A stretch of 64,000 nt of DNA, taken from the NCBI RefSeq assembly GCF_000455125.1, contig NZ_AUWR01000071.1, positions 1 to 64,000 of the forward strand, read 5' to 3'. The notes below the pieces were generated by a model. That model saw nothing but the letters and a program-made list of their open reading frames with translations. It was not told the origin of the DNA and did no database searches. Each line of letters starts with the position of its first letter. The stretch's first letter is position 1. The position numbers and the translations under genes were made by a program. Below, piece after piece: positions 31,992 through 41,209 of the stretch. The DNA comes from Mycobacterium sp. UM_WGJ (GTDB lineage: Bacteria > Actinomycetota > Actinomycetes > Mycobacteriales > Mycobacteriaceae).

Positions 31992-32717
31992 ATGAACAGC
32001 GATACCGAGCTCGGCGGCGCACCACCGGCAAGTCCTCCCGAGCCGTGGGAGATCGGTCGTCCGCAGCCGGTGGTGCAGCAACTGGTGGCGTGCGGAGCGC
32101 TGCGCGGGGAAGTCCTCGACCCCGGAACCGGCTCGGGTCATCACGCGATTCACTATGCAGCCCATGGCTATTCGACCACGGGGCTCGACCATTCTCCGGC
32201 TGCTATCGCGGTCGCGCAGCGTAACGCGGCCCAAGCCGGTGTGACGGTGAACTTCCAGGTGGCCGACGCGGTCGACCTCGACGGGTTCGACGACCGGTTC
32301 GACACCGTGGTCGACAGCGCGTTCTACCACCTGTTCCAGGACGACGAAGAAGCTCAGTTGCGCTACGCGCGCAACCTGCACCGAGCGACCAGGCCTCAAG
32401 CCCGGTTGTTCATGTTCGAAGCCGGCCGCCACAACGTCAACGGCTGGCAGTTGGACGGGCTGTCGCCCGAGCGCTTCGGCCCGCTGCTCGAATCCGCCGG
32501 GTGGCGTATCGAGCACGTCGGCACCACGACCTATCAAGGGACTTTCGAACCCACTGCCTTCACCGACATGATCGCGGTGATGGAGGCGATGGGTCGCGAG
32601 GACCTGGTGGCAGGTGTCCGCGCGCTGGCCGAGCGGTTCGCCTACCTGCAACCGCTGCTGGTGGACAACCTGGTGCATATGCCGTTCTGGGCGGTCACCG
32701 CCACCCGGATCGATTAG
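31992..32717 (+). CDS. SAM-dependent class I methyltransferase
   Basis: A 241-residue methyltransferase. The SAM-binding motif I is VLDPGTGSGHHAIHYA (near 42-57; DPGTGSG in place of the usual DxGxGxG), then GLDHSPAAI, VADAVDLDGF and DTVVDSAFYHLF. It resembles thiopurine/ubiquinone-type small-molecule methyltransferases. ATG at 31992 is chosen over an in-frame GTG 45 bp earlier, since motif I then lies at the usual distance. The stop is 16 bp before the SRAP gene. Substrate not known. Confidence 0.8.
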   Translation: MNSDTELGGAPPASPPEPWEIGRPQPVVQQLVACGALRGEVLDPGTGSGHHAIHYAAHGYSTTGLDHSPAAIAVAQRNAAQAGVTVNFQVADAVDLDGFDDRFDTVVDSAFYHLFQDDEEAQLRYARNLHRATRPQARLFMFEAGRHNVNGWQLDGLSPERFGPLLESAGWRIEHVGTTTYQGTFEPTAFTDMIAVMEAMGREDLVAGVRALAERFAYLQPLLVDNLVHMPFWAVTATRID

Positions 32718-32733
32718 CTGTCACCATGGAGCT

Positions 32734-33540
32734 ATGTGCGGGCGTTTCGCGGTAACCATCGATCCGGCGTTGCTGGCTACGCGTATCGATGCGATCAACG
32801 AGATGCCGGTCGGCGTCGACGCCGGTCCGAACTACAACGTGGCCCCCACCGACGGCATCGCGACCCTGGTCAGCCGGCACACCCAGGCGCCGCATGAACC
32901 CGGTGGTTCAGCGAGGTTCGACGTAGGAGAGGCGAAGCTGGGACCGCCGCATGAACCCGGTGACCAACCGACTCGACGGCTCCGGCGGATGCGCTGGGGA
33001 CTGGTGCCGCCGTGGACCAAGGCCGGCCCGAACGGGGCGCCGGCCCCGGGCGGCCCATTGTTGATCAATGCCCGTGCCGACAAGCTCACCACCTCACCGG
33101 CGTTCTCCGCGTCCGCGCAGCGGCGGCGCTGCCTGGTGCCGATGGACGGCTATTACGAATGGCGCGCAGAGCCCCAAGGTCGCAAGAAACCGTTCTATAT
33201 CCACGGTGACGGCGCGATGCTGTACGCGGCCGGTCTGTGGTCGGTCTGGCGCCCCGATCGGCTGTCCGACGCGTTGCTCAGCGTCGTAATCATCACCACC
33301 GCGGCCGTCGGGGAACTGGCCGGCATTCACGACCGGATGCCGTTACTGCTGGCCGAAAACCATTGGGAAGCTTGGCTGGATCCCGACGCTGCGATCGACA
33401 CCGCGTTGCTGGCCCGCCCGCCGGACGTGGCCGGGATCGCGGTGCGTGAGGTCTCGACCTTGGTCAACAGCGTGCGCAACAACTCGCCCGAGCTGATCGC
33501 ACCGGTCGAGCCGCAACCCGAGCAGGCCTACCTGCTTTAA
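32734..33540 (+). CDS. SRAP/HMCES-family abasic-site protein
   Basis: A 268-residue SRAP protein (YedK/HMCES family; Rv3226c homologue), which crosslinks to abasic sites in single-stranded DNA. The start MCGRF leaves Cys2 as the N-terminal catalytic residue after Met removal, fixing the ATG at 32734. Other conserved parts are [25 protein letters not shown] (Glu) and GIHDRMP (His). Between NVAPT and MRWGL an insert carries PHEPG twice, 57 bp apart in DNA, lengthening the protein. Its stop overlaps the stop of the convergent PPE gene by 2 bases. Confidence 0.93.
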   Translation: MCGRFAVTIDPALLATRIDAINEMPVGVDAGPNYNVAPTDGIATLVSRHTQAPHEPGGSARFDVGEAKLGPPHEPGDQPTRRLRRMRWGLVPPWTKAGPNGAPAPGGPLLINARADKLTTSPAFSASAQRRRCLVPMDGYYEWRAEPQGRKKPFYIHGDGAMLYAAGLWSVWRPDRLSDALLSVVIITTAAVGELAGIHDRMPLLLAENHWEAWLDPDAAIDTALLARPPDVAGIAVREVSTLVNSVRNNSPELIAPVEPQPEQAYLL

Positions 33541-34811
33541 CGCCCGACCAGACTCCGTTTCTCCAGCGCGTACTCCTCGGCCGTGAGAATCCCGGCGTTG
33601 CGCAGTTCGGCCAGCTCGCGCAGCTCGATGTCGGCGCCCATCAACAGAGCGAACGCCGAGGACGCGGGCAACTCCGGCAGCTGGTTGGGCCGCGATACCG
33701 GCGGCGGGGTGACGGTACCGGCGGTCGGGATGCGGTGCCCCTGGGTGGCGCCGGCCCCGGCTCGCCCGGCCACGCCGGCTGCGGCCATCCCTGCCGCTGG
33801 GATCACCGTCTCACCGGCGGCCACGGCCGGGACAGCGGAGGTGGCGGCGGCCGTACCGGCGGACGCCAGCGACATACCTATCTGCGGCGCCACCGCCGCC
33901 GGTGCGGCCGCCGCCCAGGCCAGCGGCACCGACAGCCCGCTGATCGAGGTCGCCGAGGCCAGATTGGCCGAGACCGGCAGCGCACCGGCCATCGCAGCAC
34001 GCAGCAATTCCTGGCCCACCTCGGCGGCGCCCATCGCATCGATCAAGAACGTCCCAAGCGCGTCGACGCCGAACGTGCCCATCGAGTCGACAACCAGCTC
34101 GACACCGGCGATGCCGACCTCGATTGCGGGCTCGCTGATCAAGATTGCGTCTGCACCAATGGCCTCAGCCAGGGCGGACGAGGACTCCAGCGCATGGGTC
34201 AAAGTGGTGATGACGCCCTCGCCGTGGCCCTCCGAGCTGGTAGCGGCCGCCTGCATGACGGCCGCTGACTGAGCCGATGTAGCGGCGGAGTTGGTGGTGC
34301 GCGGCGGCTGCCTGAACGGGCTCAGCCGGCCGGCGGCGGCGGCACCGGCGGCATAGCCGTACATGGCGGTGGCATCCTGGGCCCACATCTCGTAGTAGTG
34401 GGCCTCGGTGGTCGCGATAGCGGGTGTGTTCTGGCCCAGGAAGTTGGTCGCGACCAAAGTCATCAGCAGGCTGCGGTTGGCCGCGACGACCGGCGGCGGC
34501 ACCGTCATGGCGAAAGCTGACTCGTAGGCGGCGGTGGCGGCGCGGGCCGCGATGGCGGTCTCCTCGGCCTGGATCGCGGCGGTGTGCAGCCATTGGGCGT
34601 ACGGTGCTGCGGCGGCGGCCATGGCCCGCGCGCTGGGGCCGGCCCAACCGGAGCCCAGTTCGGTGAGCACCGAGGCGTAGGCGAGTCCGGCGCTGTGTAG
34701 CTCAGCGCCCAGCGCATCCCAGGATGACGCCGCGGCGAGCATGGGGCCGGCGCCCGCGCCGGAATACATCCGGAGGGAGTTGACCTCCGGTGGCAGCAAT
34801 GCGAAATCCAT
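33537..34811 (-). CDS. PPE protein with C-terminal SHOCT domain
   Basis: A 424-residue PPE protein. The PPE domain starts [20 protein letters not shown], has SGWAGPSA (WxG) and GQNTPAI. The middle contains [21 protein letters not shown], a short repeat of GTFxxDxxG units also present in its neighbour. GLSVPLAWA marks an SVP-type segment. The last 30 residues, [15 protein letters not shown] followed by [14 protein letters not shown], match a SHOCT domain, a short helical oligomerisation module found at C-termini of many bacterial proteins. The standard SVP tail is replaced. It lies 5 bp after its paralogue. No PE gene adjoins. Confidence 0.9.
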   Translation of the reverse strand: MDFALLPPEVNSLRMYSGAGAGPMLAAASSWDALGAELHSAGLAYASVLTELGSGWAGPSARAMAAAAAPYAQWLHTAAIQAEETAIAARAATAAYESAFAMTVPPPVVAANRSLLMTLVATNFLGQNTPAIATTEAHYYEMWAQDATAMYGYAAGAAAAGRLSPFRQPPRTTNSAATSAQSAAVMQAAATSSEGHGEGVITTLTHALESSSALAEAIGADAILISEPAIEVGIAGVELVVDSMGTFGVDALGTFLIDAMGAAEVGQELLRAAMAGALPVSANLASATSISGLSVPLAWAAAAPAAVAPQIGMSLASAGTAAATSAVPAVAAGETVIPAAGMAAAGVAGRAGAGATQGHRIPTAGTVTPPPVSRPNQLPELPASSAFALLMGADIELRELAELRNAGILTAEEYALEKRSLVGR

Positions 34812-34816
34812 GGGGG

Positions 34817-36157
34817 CTACCGGCCGAGAAGGCGCTGCTTTTCCCGGGTGAACTCTTCTTCGGTGAGGATCCCGGCATCGCGCAGATCGGCCAGTTCCCG
34901 CAGCTCACCGGAGATCCGGGTGATGGGGCCGTGCAATGGACGTACCGGCGGTTTCTTCGGCTTCTCGGTTTGGTCGCGCTGTTTGACCATGGCGCGCGGT
35001 GCCCGTTTGGGGGCGGCTTTCGGGTTCGGGGTGGCGGTGCGACCCCGCCCGAGGCCCGCGGTGGCCCGGCCGGCCAACCCGGCGGCGCCGATGGCGGCCA
35101 GCGGCAGCGCGGAGGCCCCGGCCGCGGCGGCGGGCACTGCAGCTTGCCCGGCGTTGGGCAATGCGGCGCTGAACTGCTGGATCACGGTGGTCGTCGGCGC
35201 CGCGGTGGCCCAGGCCTGCGGCACCGACAGACCGCTGAGCGTGGCCGCTTCACCCATCTCGGCGCTCACCGGAGTGAGCGCGCCGGTCAGAGCCATCTCC
35301 GGCAGCAGTTCACTCTCGATCTCGCCGACGCCGATCAGGTCGATCCCGAAGGTGCCGGCCGCGTCCACGCCGAAGGTACCGGCCGAGTCGATGACGAAAG
35401 TGCCGAACAGGCTGGAGGCCAATGCCAGGTAGGACGCCGCCAGCCCGGGCTCCATTGCCGCCGCTGAACCGATGGAACTCGTCAGCGTCGCATTGGATCC
35501 CGCTGCCGCCGATCCTGGCGCGCCGAGACCCTGCAGTGCCTGGGTGATCGCCGCAGCCGCGGAATCGGCGTGGCCGCCTGCCGCGGTGGCTGTGGCCTGG
35601 CCTACCGCTCCGGCCTGATTCGCCGTGCCGGTGGGATTGGTGGTGCGCGGGGGCTCGGTGAACGGAACCAGCCTGGTGGCGGCAGCGGAGCTGGTGGCAT
35701 AGCCGTACATGGCGGTGGCGTCCTGGGCCCACATCTCGTAGTACTGGGCGTCGGTGGCCGCGATGGCGGCCGTGTTCTGACCCAGATAGTTGGTGGCGAG
35801 CAGCGACATCATCTGAGTGCGGTTGGCGGTGACCGCCGGGGGAGGCACGGTCATCGCGAACGCCGCATCGTAGGCGGCGGCCGCCGTGCGGGCCGACGAA
35901 GCGGTGTGTTCGGCCTGGGCGGCGGTGGCATGCATCCACTGGGCGTACGGTGCCGCGGCGGCGGCCATCGCGGCGGCGCTGGGGCCGGCCCAGCCGGCGG
36001 ACAGCTCATCGATCATCGAGTCGCAGGCCAGTCCCGCGCTGTTCAGTTCGGCGGCCAGGGCGCTCCAGGCGGCGGCAGCGGCCAGCAATGGCTGTGCTCC
36101 TGCCCCCGAATACATCCGGCTCGAGTTGACCTCTGGTGGCAGAATCGCGAAATCCAT
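34817..36157 (-). CDS. PPE protein with C-terminal SHOCT domain
   Basis: A 446-residue paralogue of the next PPE gene. It starts [20 protein letters not shown] with SAGWAGPSA as WxG and GQNTAAI. Residues about 235-270 repeat [33 protein letters not shown] is the SVP motif. After a basic segment (about 370-405: [17 protein letters not shown]) comes a SHOCT domain ending [20 protein letters not shown] and REKQRLLGR. First gene of the two-PPE operon. The basic stretch before SHOCT suggests nucleic-acid or acidic-surface contact but that is inference. Confidence 0.9.
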   Translation of the reverse strand: MDFAILPPEVNSSRMYSGAGAQPLLAAAAAWSALAAELNSAGLACDSMIDELSAGWAGPSAAAMAAAAAPYAQWMHATAAQAEHTASSARTAAAAYDAAFAMTVPPPAVTANRTQMMSLLATNYLGQNTAAIAATDAQYYEMWAQDATAMYGYATSSAAATRLVPFTEPPRTTNPTGTANQAGAVGQATATAAGGHADSAAAAITQALQGLGAPGSAAAGSNATLTSSIGSAAAMEPGLAASYLALASSLFGTFVIDSAGTFGVDAAGTFGIDLIGVGEIESELLPEMALTGALTPVSAEMGEAATLSGLSVPQAWATAAPTTTVIQQFSAALPNAGQAAVPAAAAGASALPLAAIGAAGLAGRATAGLGRGRTATPNPKAAPKRAPRAMVKQRDQTEKPKKPPVRPLHGPITRISGELRELADLRDAGILTEEEFTREKQRLLGR

Positions 36158-36269
36158 TGTCAGATAGGCCTGTTATTAGTAGGCGTCATGGTGCCTCCTG
36201 AATTTCCCGGTTCGCGCCGGTGCGGCAGGCCACCGGGCGCACTCGGTCTCCGTGACCGTAAACAGTCAA

Positions 36270-36291
36270 CTTGAAGTGAACCTGAAGAACG
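36270..36291. promoter_or_regulatory. 11-bp direct repeat, candidate OmpR-family binding site
   Basis: CTTGAAGTGAA at 36270-36280 is followed directly by CCTGAAGAACG at 36281-36291. Head-to-tail repeats with an 11-bp period are the usual target shape of OmpR/PhoB-class regulators. It lies about 70 bp upstream of the response regulator start, so autoregulation is plausible. Confidence 0.35.
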
Positions 36292-36358
36292 CGGCGGTGA
36301 GCGCAAGCCGCGCCGGTCGGGCCTCCCCATGACGGCGCGACGGTGTTATCAATGGACC

Positions 36359-37081
36359 ATGGCCGATTCCCGGTCCGCCGACCGTCGCGGCGGTACCCCC
36401 TTCAGCGTGGGAACGCCGCGGGTTCTGGTGGTCGAGGACTCCGAGGCCATCCGCGAGATGGTCAGCGAGGCGCTGGCCGACGCCGGCTACCTCACCGACA
36501 CCCAGCCCGACGGTCACGGTCTGGAGGAGGTGCTGGACGGATTCCGGCCGGACCTGGTGGTTCTCGACGTCATGCTGCCGGGACGCGATGGCTTCGCGCT
36601 GATGGATGTGATCCTGCGCTGGGGCGAGGTGGGGGTGGTGTTGCTCACCGCGCGTGACGGCTTACCCGACCGGCTGCGCGGTCTTGACGGCGGCGCCGAC
36701 GACTACGTGGTCAAGCCGTTCGAGTTGGCCGAGCTGGTGTCGCGGGTCGGTGCGGTGCTCCGTCGGCGGGGCCGGCTACCGGCTGCCGTGCAGTTCGGGG
36801 ATCTGATGGTCGATGTCGACGCCGGGGTGGCCGCCCGCTCCGGCACCCCTCTGGGTCTGACCGCCACCGAGCTGCGGGTGCTGGTCTACCTTGTCGAACA
36901 GCGCGGTCGTATCGTCAGCAGCGCGCAGATCCTTAACGCGGTATGGGGTTATGAGGCATACGACCCCAACCTGGTGCAGGTCCACATCAGTGGGTTGAGG
37001 CAGAAGCTCGAGGCGCACGGACCACGAATCCTGCATACCGTGCGTGGGATCGGCTACCGGCTGGAACTTTCGGGTTCATGA
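36359..37081 (+). CDS. OmpR-family response regulator (TrcR-like)
   Basis: A 240-residue response regulator. Receiver domain: VVEDSE acidic pair near 26-28, phosphoacceptor Asp in LVVLDVMLPG, LTARD and Lys in DDYVVKPFE. The winged-helix DNA-binding domain has GLTATELRVLVYLVEQRGRIVS and the C-terminal VQVHISGLRQKLEAHGP plus RGIGYRL. ATG at 36359 is chosen; the out-of-frame ATG at 36352 is ignored. The stop overlaps the kinase start (ATGA). TrcR/TcrX-like resemblance is by eye; the signal is unknown. Confidence 0.88.
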   Translation: MADSRSADRRGGTPFSVGTPRVLVVEDSEAIREMVSEALADAGYLTDTQPDGHGLEEVLDGFRPDLVVLDVMLPGRDGFALMDVILRWGEVGVVLLTARDGLPDRLRGLDGGADDYVVKPFELAELVSRVGAVLRRRGRLPAAVQFGDLMVDVDAGVAARSGTPLGLTATELRVLVYLVEQRGRIVSSAQILNAVWGYEAYDPNLVQVHISGLRQKLEAHGPRILHTVRGIGYRLELSGS

Positions 37082-38520
37082 CCGCCACTCCCTCGCTGCG
37101 GCGTCGCCTGACGCTGATGGTGCTGGCGTTGCTTGTCATGCTCATGCTGGCGATGGGGCTGGTGATCAATGCCAGTTTGACCGCGCTGGCGACCCGCAGC
37201 GTGCACGAACGACTGGCAGCGGCGACGGCTCGGGCGGATTCCCTCGTAGCACTGGGCATCTCGGCTGAACAGATGTCCGAACAACTCAACGGCGGCATCA
37301 TCGCCGCACTCGTAGTCACCGCCGACGGCACCAGCTACGGTGACCCCGCGATCGAGCCCGACGCGACCACCGGATCGAAGTTTCCGGCCCCGCCGCTTGA
37401 GCCCGACGACACCGCGACAGTCCTGGTGCATCCCCTGGCCAACGGCGACCGGGTGATCCTGGTCGCCGACACCACGGAGTCCGACGAGACGCTGCGCCGA
37501 TTGCGGCGCTTGATGATCGAGGCCGGGCTGGGGACCTTGCTACTGGCATCGACCTTGTTGGCCGGAGCGAGTCGCGCGCTGCTGGCGCCGCTGGATCGTC
37601 TCACCGATCTCGCCCGCGACATCACCACGGGGGATCGGGGTCGGCGGCTGCGCCCAGACCGTCCCAGGACCGAACTGGGTCGGGCGGCAGAAGCTTTCGA
37701 CGACATGCTCGACGAGCTGGAGAACTCCGAGAAGCGGGCTCAGAGCGCCGCGCAGGGGGCGCAGCGAGCCGAAGCGGCAGTGCGGCGTTTCCTCGCCGAC
37801 GCTGCCCATGAGCTGCGCACCCCGATAGCGGGAATGCAGGCCGCTGCCGAGCAGATCGCCGGAAACGTCGGCGTGCATGTCGGCCAGTCCATCGGTGAGG
37901 ACGCCATCGAGCCCGAGGTACTTCGCCAGCATCGTCGTGCCAGCCTGTTGTTGACCGAAGCGCGGCGGGCGACCCGGCTGGTCACCGACATGCTGGACCT
38001 GAGCTATATCGATGCCGGATTGCCGTTGGAGCTCAAAGACATCGATCTGGTCGGCATCATCGACACCCAGCTGGACCGGGCCGCGCTGCTTGCTCCGCAA
38101 CTCCGGATCGGGCGGACCGGCCTGGACTCAGTGACCGCCGGGGTCGACCCCACGCGCGTCGCGCAGATTCTGTCCAACCTGCTCGACAACGCGCGCCGTT
38201 ACACACCGCCCGGTGGACAGATCAACGTCGACGTCGGCAAAGACAGCGGGGGTGTCGCGGTGGTCGTCACCGACACCGGCATAGGTGTGAGTGCCGAGGA
38301 CGCCGAGCGGATCTTCGATCGGCTGGTGCGCCTGGACAGCGCCCGCGGGCGCGACCACGGCGGTGCGGGACTGGGCCTGCCGATCGCCCGGGCGCTGGCC
38401 GAGGCGCACGGGGGGACCCTGACGTGCGTTCCCCGAAACGGGGGCGCCTGCTTCAGACTGGTCATCCCGACGGGTTCCGGCGGGGCCGTGGTCAGCTCTG
38501 CACGTAGCCCGGCGGGTTGA
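37078..38520 (+). CDS. Membrane sensor histidine kinase (TrcS-like)
   Basis: A 480-residue kinase partner of the preceding regulator. Two membrane helices (about 12-35 and 147-165) enclose an extracytoplasmic sensor of about 110 residues without recognisable motif. HAMP follows (LLAPLDRLTDLARDITTGD). The H box is DAAHELRTPIAGMQ, the N box LSNLLDNARRYTPPGG, then DTGIGVSAEDAERIFDRLVRLD and GGAGLGLPIARA. About 20 extra residues between H-box helices (NVGVHVGQSIGEDAIEPEV) lengthen the dimerisation domain. It overlaps the regulator by 4 bp and its 3' end overlaps the convergent SDR gene by 29 bp. Confidence 0.88.
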   Translation: MTATPSLRRRLTLMVLALLVMLMLAMGLVINASLTALATRSVHERLAAATARADSLVALGISAEQMSEQLNGGIIAALVVTADGTSYGDPAIEPDATTGSKFPAPPLEPDDTATVLVHPLANGDRVILVADTTESDETLRRLRRLMIEAGLGTLLLASTLLAGASRALLAPLDRLTDLARDITTGDRGRRLRPDRPRTELGRAAEAFDDMLDELENSEKRAQSAAQGAQRAEAAVRRFLADAAHELRTPIAGMQAAAEQIAGNVGVHVGQSIGEDAIEPEVLRQHRRASLLLTEARRATRLVTDMLDLSYIDAGLPLELKDIDLVGIIDTQLDRAALLAPQLRIGRTGLDSVTAGVDPTRVAQILSNLLDNARRYTPPGGQINVDVGKDSGGVAVVVTDTGIGVSAEDAERIFDRLVRLDSARGRDHGGAGLGLPIARALAEAHGGTLTCVPRNGGACFRLVIPTGSGGAVVSSARSPAG

Positions 38521-39361
38521 CGGTGTCGACCCACAGGTCTACGCCCAGGTCGCTGCCGGGCACACAGTCATAGACCGACAGGTCGGTGACGCCGGAGTCC
38601 ACCAGCACGTCCTCGCACAGCAAAGAGTTGCCGGTGTATTCGCGGGCCGGCTTGGTCACGATGGCGTATGCGGCGTCGGCGTAGATCTCCGGGGTGCGAG
38701 AGCGTGCCATCGCCTCGTCTCCGCCGAGCAGGTTCTGTACCGCGGCGGTCGCGATCATGGTGCGCGGCCACAGCGTGTTGGAGGCGATCCCGTGCTGGCG
38801 CAGTTCCTCGGCCATCCCGAGGGCGCACAGCGTCATCCCGAACTTGGCCATCATGTAGGCGGTGGGCTTGAGCCATTGAGGCTCCAGCCGGATCGGCGGG
38901 GACAGCGTCAGGATGTGCGGGTTGTCGCGGCCGATCATGTGCGGGATGCAGGCCTGCGACACCGCGTAGGTGCCGCGCACCTCGATGCCGTTCATCAGGT
39001 CGAAGCGTTTCAGCGGCACTTCGAGGATCGAACCCAGGTTGATCGCCGAGGCATTGTTCACGCAGATGTCGATGCCGCCGAACCGCTCGACGGTGGCGGC
39101 CACGGCCCCTGCCACGGAGTCCCCGTCACGGATGTCACCGACGATCGGCAGTGCCTGCCCGCCGGCCTCTTCGATTTCGGCGGCCGCGGTATAGATCGTG
39201 CCGTCGAGCTTCGGGTGCGGTTCGGCGGTCTTGGCGATCAGCGCGACGTTGGCGCCGTCGCGGGCGGCGCGCTTGGCGATCGCCAGGCCGATACCGCGGC
39301 TGGCGCCCGAGATGAACATGGTCTTGCCGGAGAGGGGTCCTGTGTTGGCCATGTTGGTCAC
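38492..39361 (-). CDS. Short-chain dehydrogenase (HSDL2/Rv3224-like)
   Basis: A 289-residue SDR resembling Rv3224. Cofactor motif SGASRGIGLAIAK near 18-30; NNASA near 106; the catalytic residues appear as the SPP of TLSPP and Y-x3-K in AYMMAKFG. The ATALIAKTAEPHPKLDGTIYTAA-like insertion after the second strand is typical of the HSDL2 subgroup, peroxisomal-type enzymes of lipid metabolism in eukaryotes. GTG at 39361 is used; ATG at 39352 is an alternative. Its 3' end overlaps the convergent kinase gene by 29 bp. In M. tuberculosis this gene neighbours sigH; here about 6 kb separates them. Confidence 0.85.
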   Translation of the reverse strand: MTNMANTGPLSGKTMFISGASRGIGLAIAKRAARDGANVALIAKTAEPHPKLDGTIYTAAAEIEEAGGQALPIVGDIRDGDSVAGAVAATVERFGGIDICVNNASAINLGSILEVPLKRFDLMNGIEVRGTYAVSQACIPHMIGRDNPHILTLSPPIRLEPQWLKPTAYMMAKFGMTLCALGMAEELRQHGIASNTLWPRTMIATAAVQNLLGGDEAMARSRTPEIYADAAYAIVTKPAREYTGNSLLCEDVLVDSGVTDLSVYDCVPGSDLGVDLWVDTVNPPGYVQS

Positions 39362-39503
39362 CCTATGCCGCCGATGACCTCGCTCATCGCCGGATGGCCG
39401 GGGTCGCCAGGGCGGGGGATCGTCGGGGCGGTCCGACGCTTCGCGCCGAAATCGGGCGGGTCGACTCCCGGGAAGGATTGATAAAAGCAGTATATTAATG
39501 AGC

Positions 39504-39519
39504 GAAATACAAGTATTTC
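39504..39519. promoter_or_regulatory. GAAATAC-AA-GTATTTC palindrome before the pca cluster
   Basis: A perfect 7-bp inverted repeat with a 2-bp centre lies in a distinctly AT-rich 70-bp segment (39480-39550), about 95 bp upstream of pcaD. It is a likely operator/promoter for the aromatic-acid genes. The cognate regulator is not evident. Confidence 0.5.
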
Positions 39520-39552
39520 AGAATATCAATACTGGTCATTACTGTTGAAAAC

Positions 39553-39618
39553 GTGACCATTTCCGTCGATATCGGGCCCGAGCGCGACCCGGCCGCCGTC
39601 TTCGAGGCCGGGCGATGA
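39553..39618 (+). CDS. Possible 21-codon leader peptide or gene remnant before pcaD
   Basis: From GTG at 39553 the frame reads MTISVDIGPERDPAAVF and four more residues, then stops with TGA overlapping the pcaD ATG (ATGA), as real coupled genes do. No AGGAG-type ribosome site is present. It could be a translational-coupling leader or the fused ends of an upstream gene after an internal deletion. I recognise no family. Confidence 0.25.
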   Translation: MTISVDIGPERDPAAVFEAGR

Positions 39619-40385
39619 GCGCCGTCGCGGTGCACACGGTGATCACCGGTCGCGAAGGCGGTCCGGTCCTGCTGCTGTCCAACTCGCTGGGATCGACCCA
39701 CCGGATGTGGGACGCCCAGATCGGCGCGCTGCAGGACCGGTTCCAGGTGGTGCGCTACGACACTCGTGGGCACGGCCAATCCCCGGTCCCGGACGGGCCG
39801 TACACCATCGACGACCTGGCCGACGACGTGATCGCACTGCTTGACCGGCTCGGTGTGGAGCGGGCACACCTGGTCGGACTGTCGCTGGGCGGGATGACCG
39901 CGATGCGGGTCGCGGCCCGCAACCCCGAGCGGGTCGACCGGCTGGCCGTGCTGTGCACGGCCGCGCACCTGCCACCGGCCACCGCCTGGCAGGAACGGGC
40001 CGCGACGGTCCGCGCCCGCGGTGCCGGCGCGGTCGCCGCCGCGGTGGTACAGCGGTGGTTCACCCCGCAATACCTTGCGGCGCACCCCGACGTCCGTGCC
40101 GAGGGCGAAGCCATGGTCGCCGCGACACCCGCGCAGGGCTACGCCGGCTGCTGCGAGGCGATCGCCGGCCTGGACGTCCGCGGCGACCTGGCCGTCATCA
40201 CCGCCCCGACCCTGGCCGTCGCCGGCGCTGACGACCCCGCCACCCCGCCGGCCAAGCTTGAAGAGATCGCGGCCGGCGTCAAAAACGGTCGGCTGCTGGT
40301 CGTTTCGCACGCCGCTCACCTGGCCAACGCCGAACAACCCGAGATCATCACGCCAGCCCTCATTGAACACCTGGAGCGCCCATGA
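39615..40385 (+). CDS. pcaD: 3-oxoadipate enol-lactonase
   Basis: A 256-residue alpha/beta hydrolase hydrolysing beta-ketoadipate enol-lactone to beta-ketoadipate. LLLSNSLGSTHRMWDAQI and YDTRGHGQSPVPDGPYTIDDLADD are strongly PcaD-like. The nucleophile elbow is GLSLGG (Ser near 88-89), acid Asp in GADDPATPP and His in SHAAHLANAEQP. PcaD is sometimes fused to PcaC in actinobacteria, but not here. The stop overlaps the next gene (ATGA), which encodes the following step of the same pathway. The upstream sequence holds an AT-rich promoter-like segment. Confidence 0.9.
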   Translation: MSAVAVHTVITGREGGPVLLLSNSLGSTHRMWDAQIGALQDRFQVVRYDTRGHGQSPVPDGPYTIDDLADDVIALLDRLGVERAHLVGLSLGGMTAMRVAARNPERVDRLAVLCTAAHLPPATAWQERAATVRARGAGAVAAAVVQRWFTPQYLAAHPDVRAEGEAMVAATPAQGYAGCCEAIAGLDVRGDLAVITAPTLAVAGADDPATPPAKLEEIAAGVKNGRLLVVSHAAHLANAEQPEIITPALIEHLERP

Positions 40386-41209
40386 GCCTGAACAAAGTGG
40401 TCGAATCTGCGGCCGCGGCGGTCGCCGACATACCCGACAGTGCGAGTCTGGCCGTCGGCGGCTTCGGGCTGGCCGGCATCCCGTGGTTTCTCATCGAGGC
40501 CCTCCTTGAACAGGGCGCCACCGACCTGACCATCGTGTCCAACAACTGCGGGGTCGACGGTGCCGGGCTGGGCCTGTTGCTCGACGCGCGCCGGATCAGC
40601 CGGGTCATCGCCTCCTACGTCGGGGAGAACAAGGAATTCGCCCGCCAGTACCTGTCCGGTGAACTGACCGTCGAGCTCACCCCGCAGGGCACCCTGGCCG
40701 AAAGGATGCGCGCCGGGGGCAGCGGCATCGGCGCCTTCTTCACCCCCACCGGGGTCGGCACCGCCGTCGCCGACGGGGGACTGCCCTGGCGGTATCACCC
40801 CGACGGCAGCATCGCCATCGCCTCACCGCCCAAAGAGGTACGCAACTTCCGCGGCACCGACATGGTGCTCGAGGAGGGCATCACCACCGACTATGCGCTG
40901 GTGCGCGCCGCGGTCGCCGATAAGGCTGGCAACTGTCAATTCCACGCCGCGGCACGCAATTTCAACCCCCCGGCAGCCATGTCTGGACGGACCACCATCG
41001 TCGAAGCCGAGCGGGTCGTCGAGGTCGGGGAACTGCACCCCGACGCGGTTCACCTGCCCGGGATCTTCGTCAAGCGAATCCTGGCACTGACTCCGGAGCA
41101 GGCCGCGCGCAAGGACATCGAGAAGCGCACCACCCGGCCGATGACGGCGCGGGCGAGCCACGAGGCCGCCCGGGAGGCGGGCAATCAAGAGCAGGAGGCG
41201 ACACGATGA
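40382..41209 (+). CDS. pcaI: 3-oxoadipate (3-oxoacid) CoA-transferase subunit A
   Basis: A 275-residue family I CoA-transferase alpha subunit. The CoA/acyl-binding loop [28 protein letters not shown], and [26 protein letters not shown] are canonical. Between a lactonase gene and the beta-subunit gene, the substrate is most likely beta-ketoadipate with succinyl-CoA as donor; the sequence alone would also allow acetoacetate (ScoA-like). It is coupled to both neighbours by 4-bp overlaps. Confidence 0.88.
   Translation: MSLNKVVESAAAAVADIPDSASLAVGGFGLAGIPWFLIEALLEQGATDLTIVSNNCGVDGAGLGLLLDARRISRVIASYVGENKEFARQYLSGELTVELTPQGTLAERMRAGGSGIGAFFTPTGVGTAVADGGLPWRYHPDGSIAIASPPKEVRNFRGTDMVLEEGITTDYALVRAAVADKAGNCQFHAAARNFNPPAAMSGRTTIVEAERVVEVGELHPDAVHLPGIFVKRILALTPEQAARKDIEKRTTRPMTARASHEAAREAGNQEQEATR

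Noticed and set aside
36189-36275. Short + strand frame MVPPEFPGS before the response regulator
   Set aside because: 28 codons, no ribosome site, and it overlaps the putative regulator binding repeat; likely chance.
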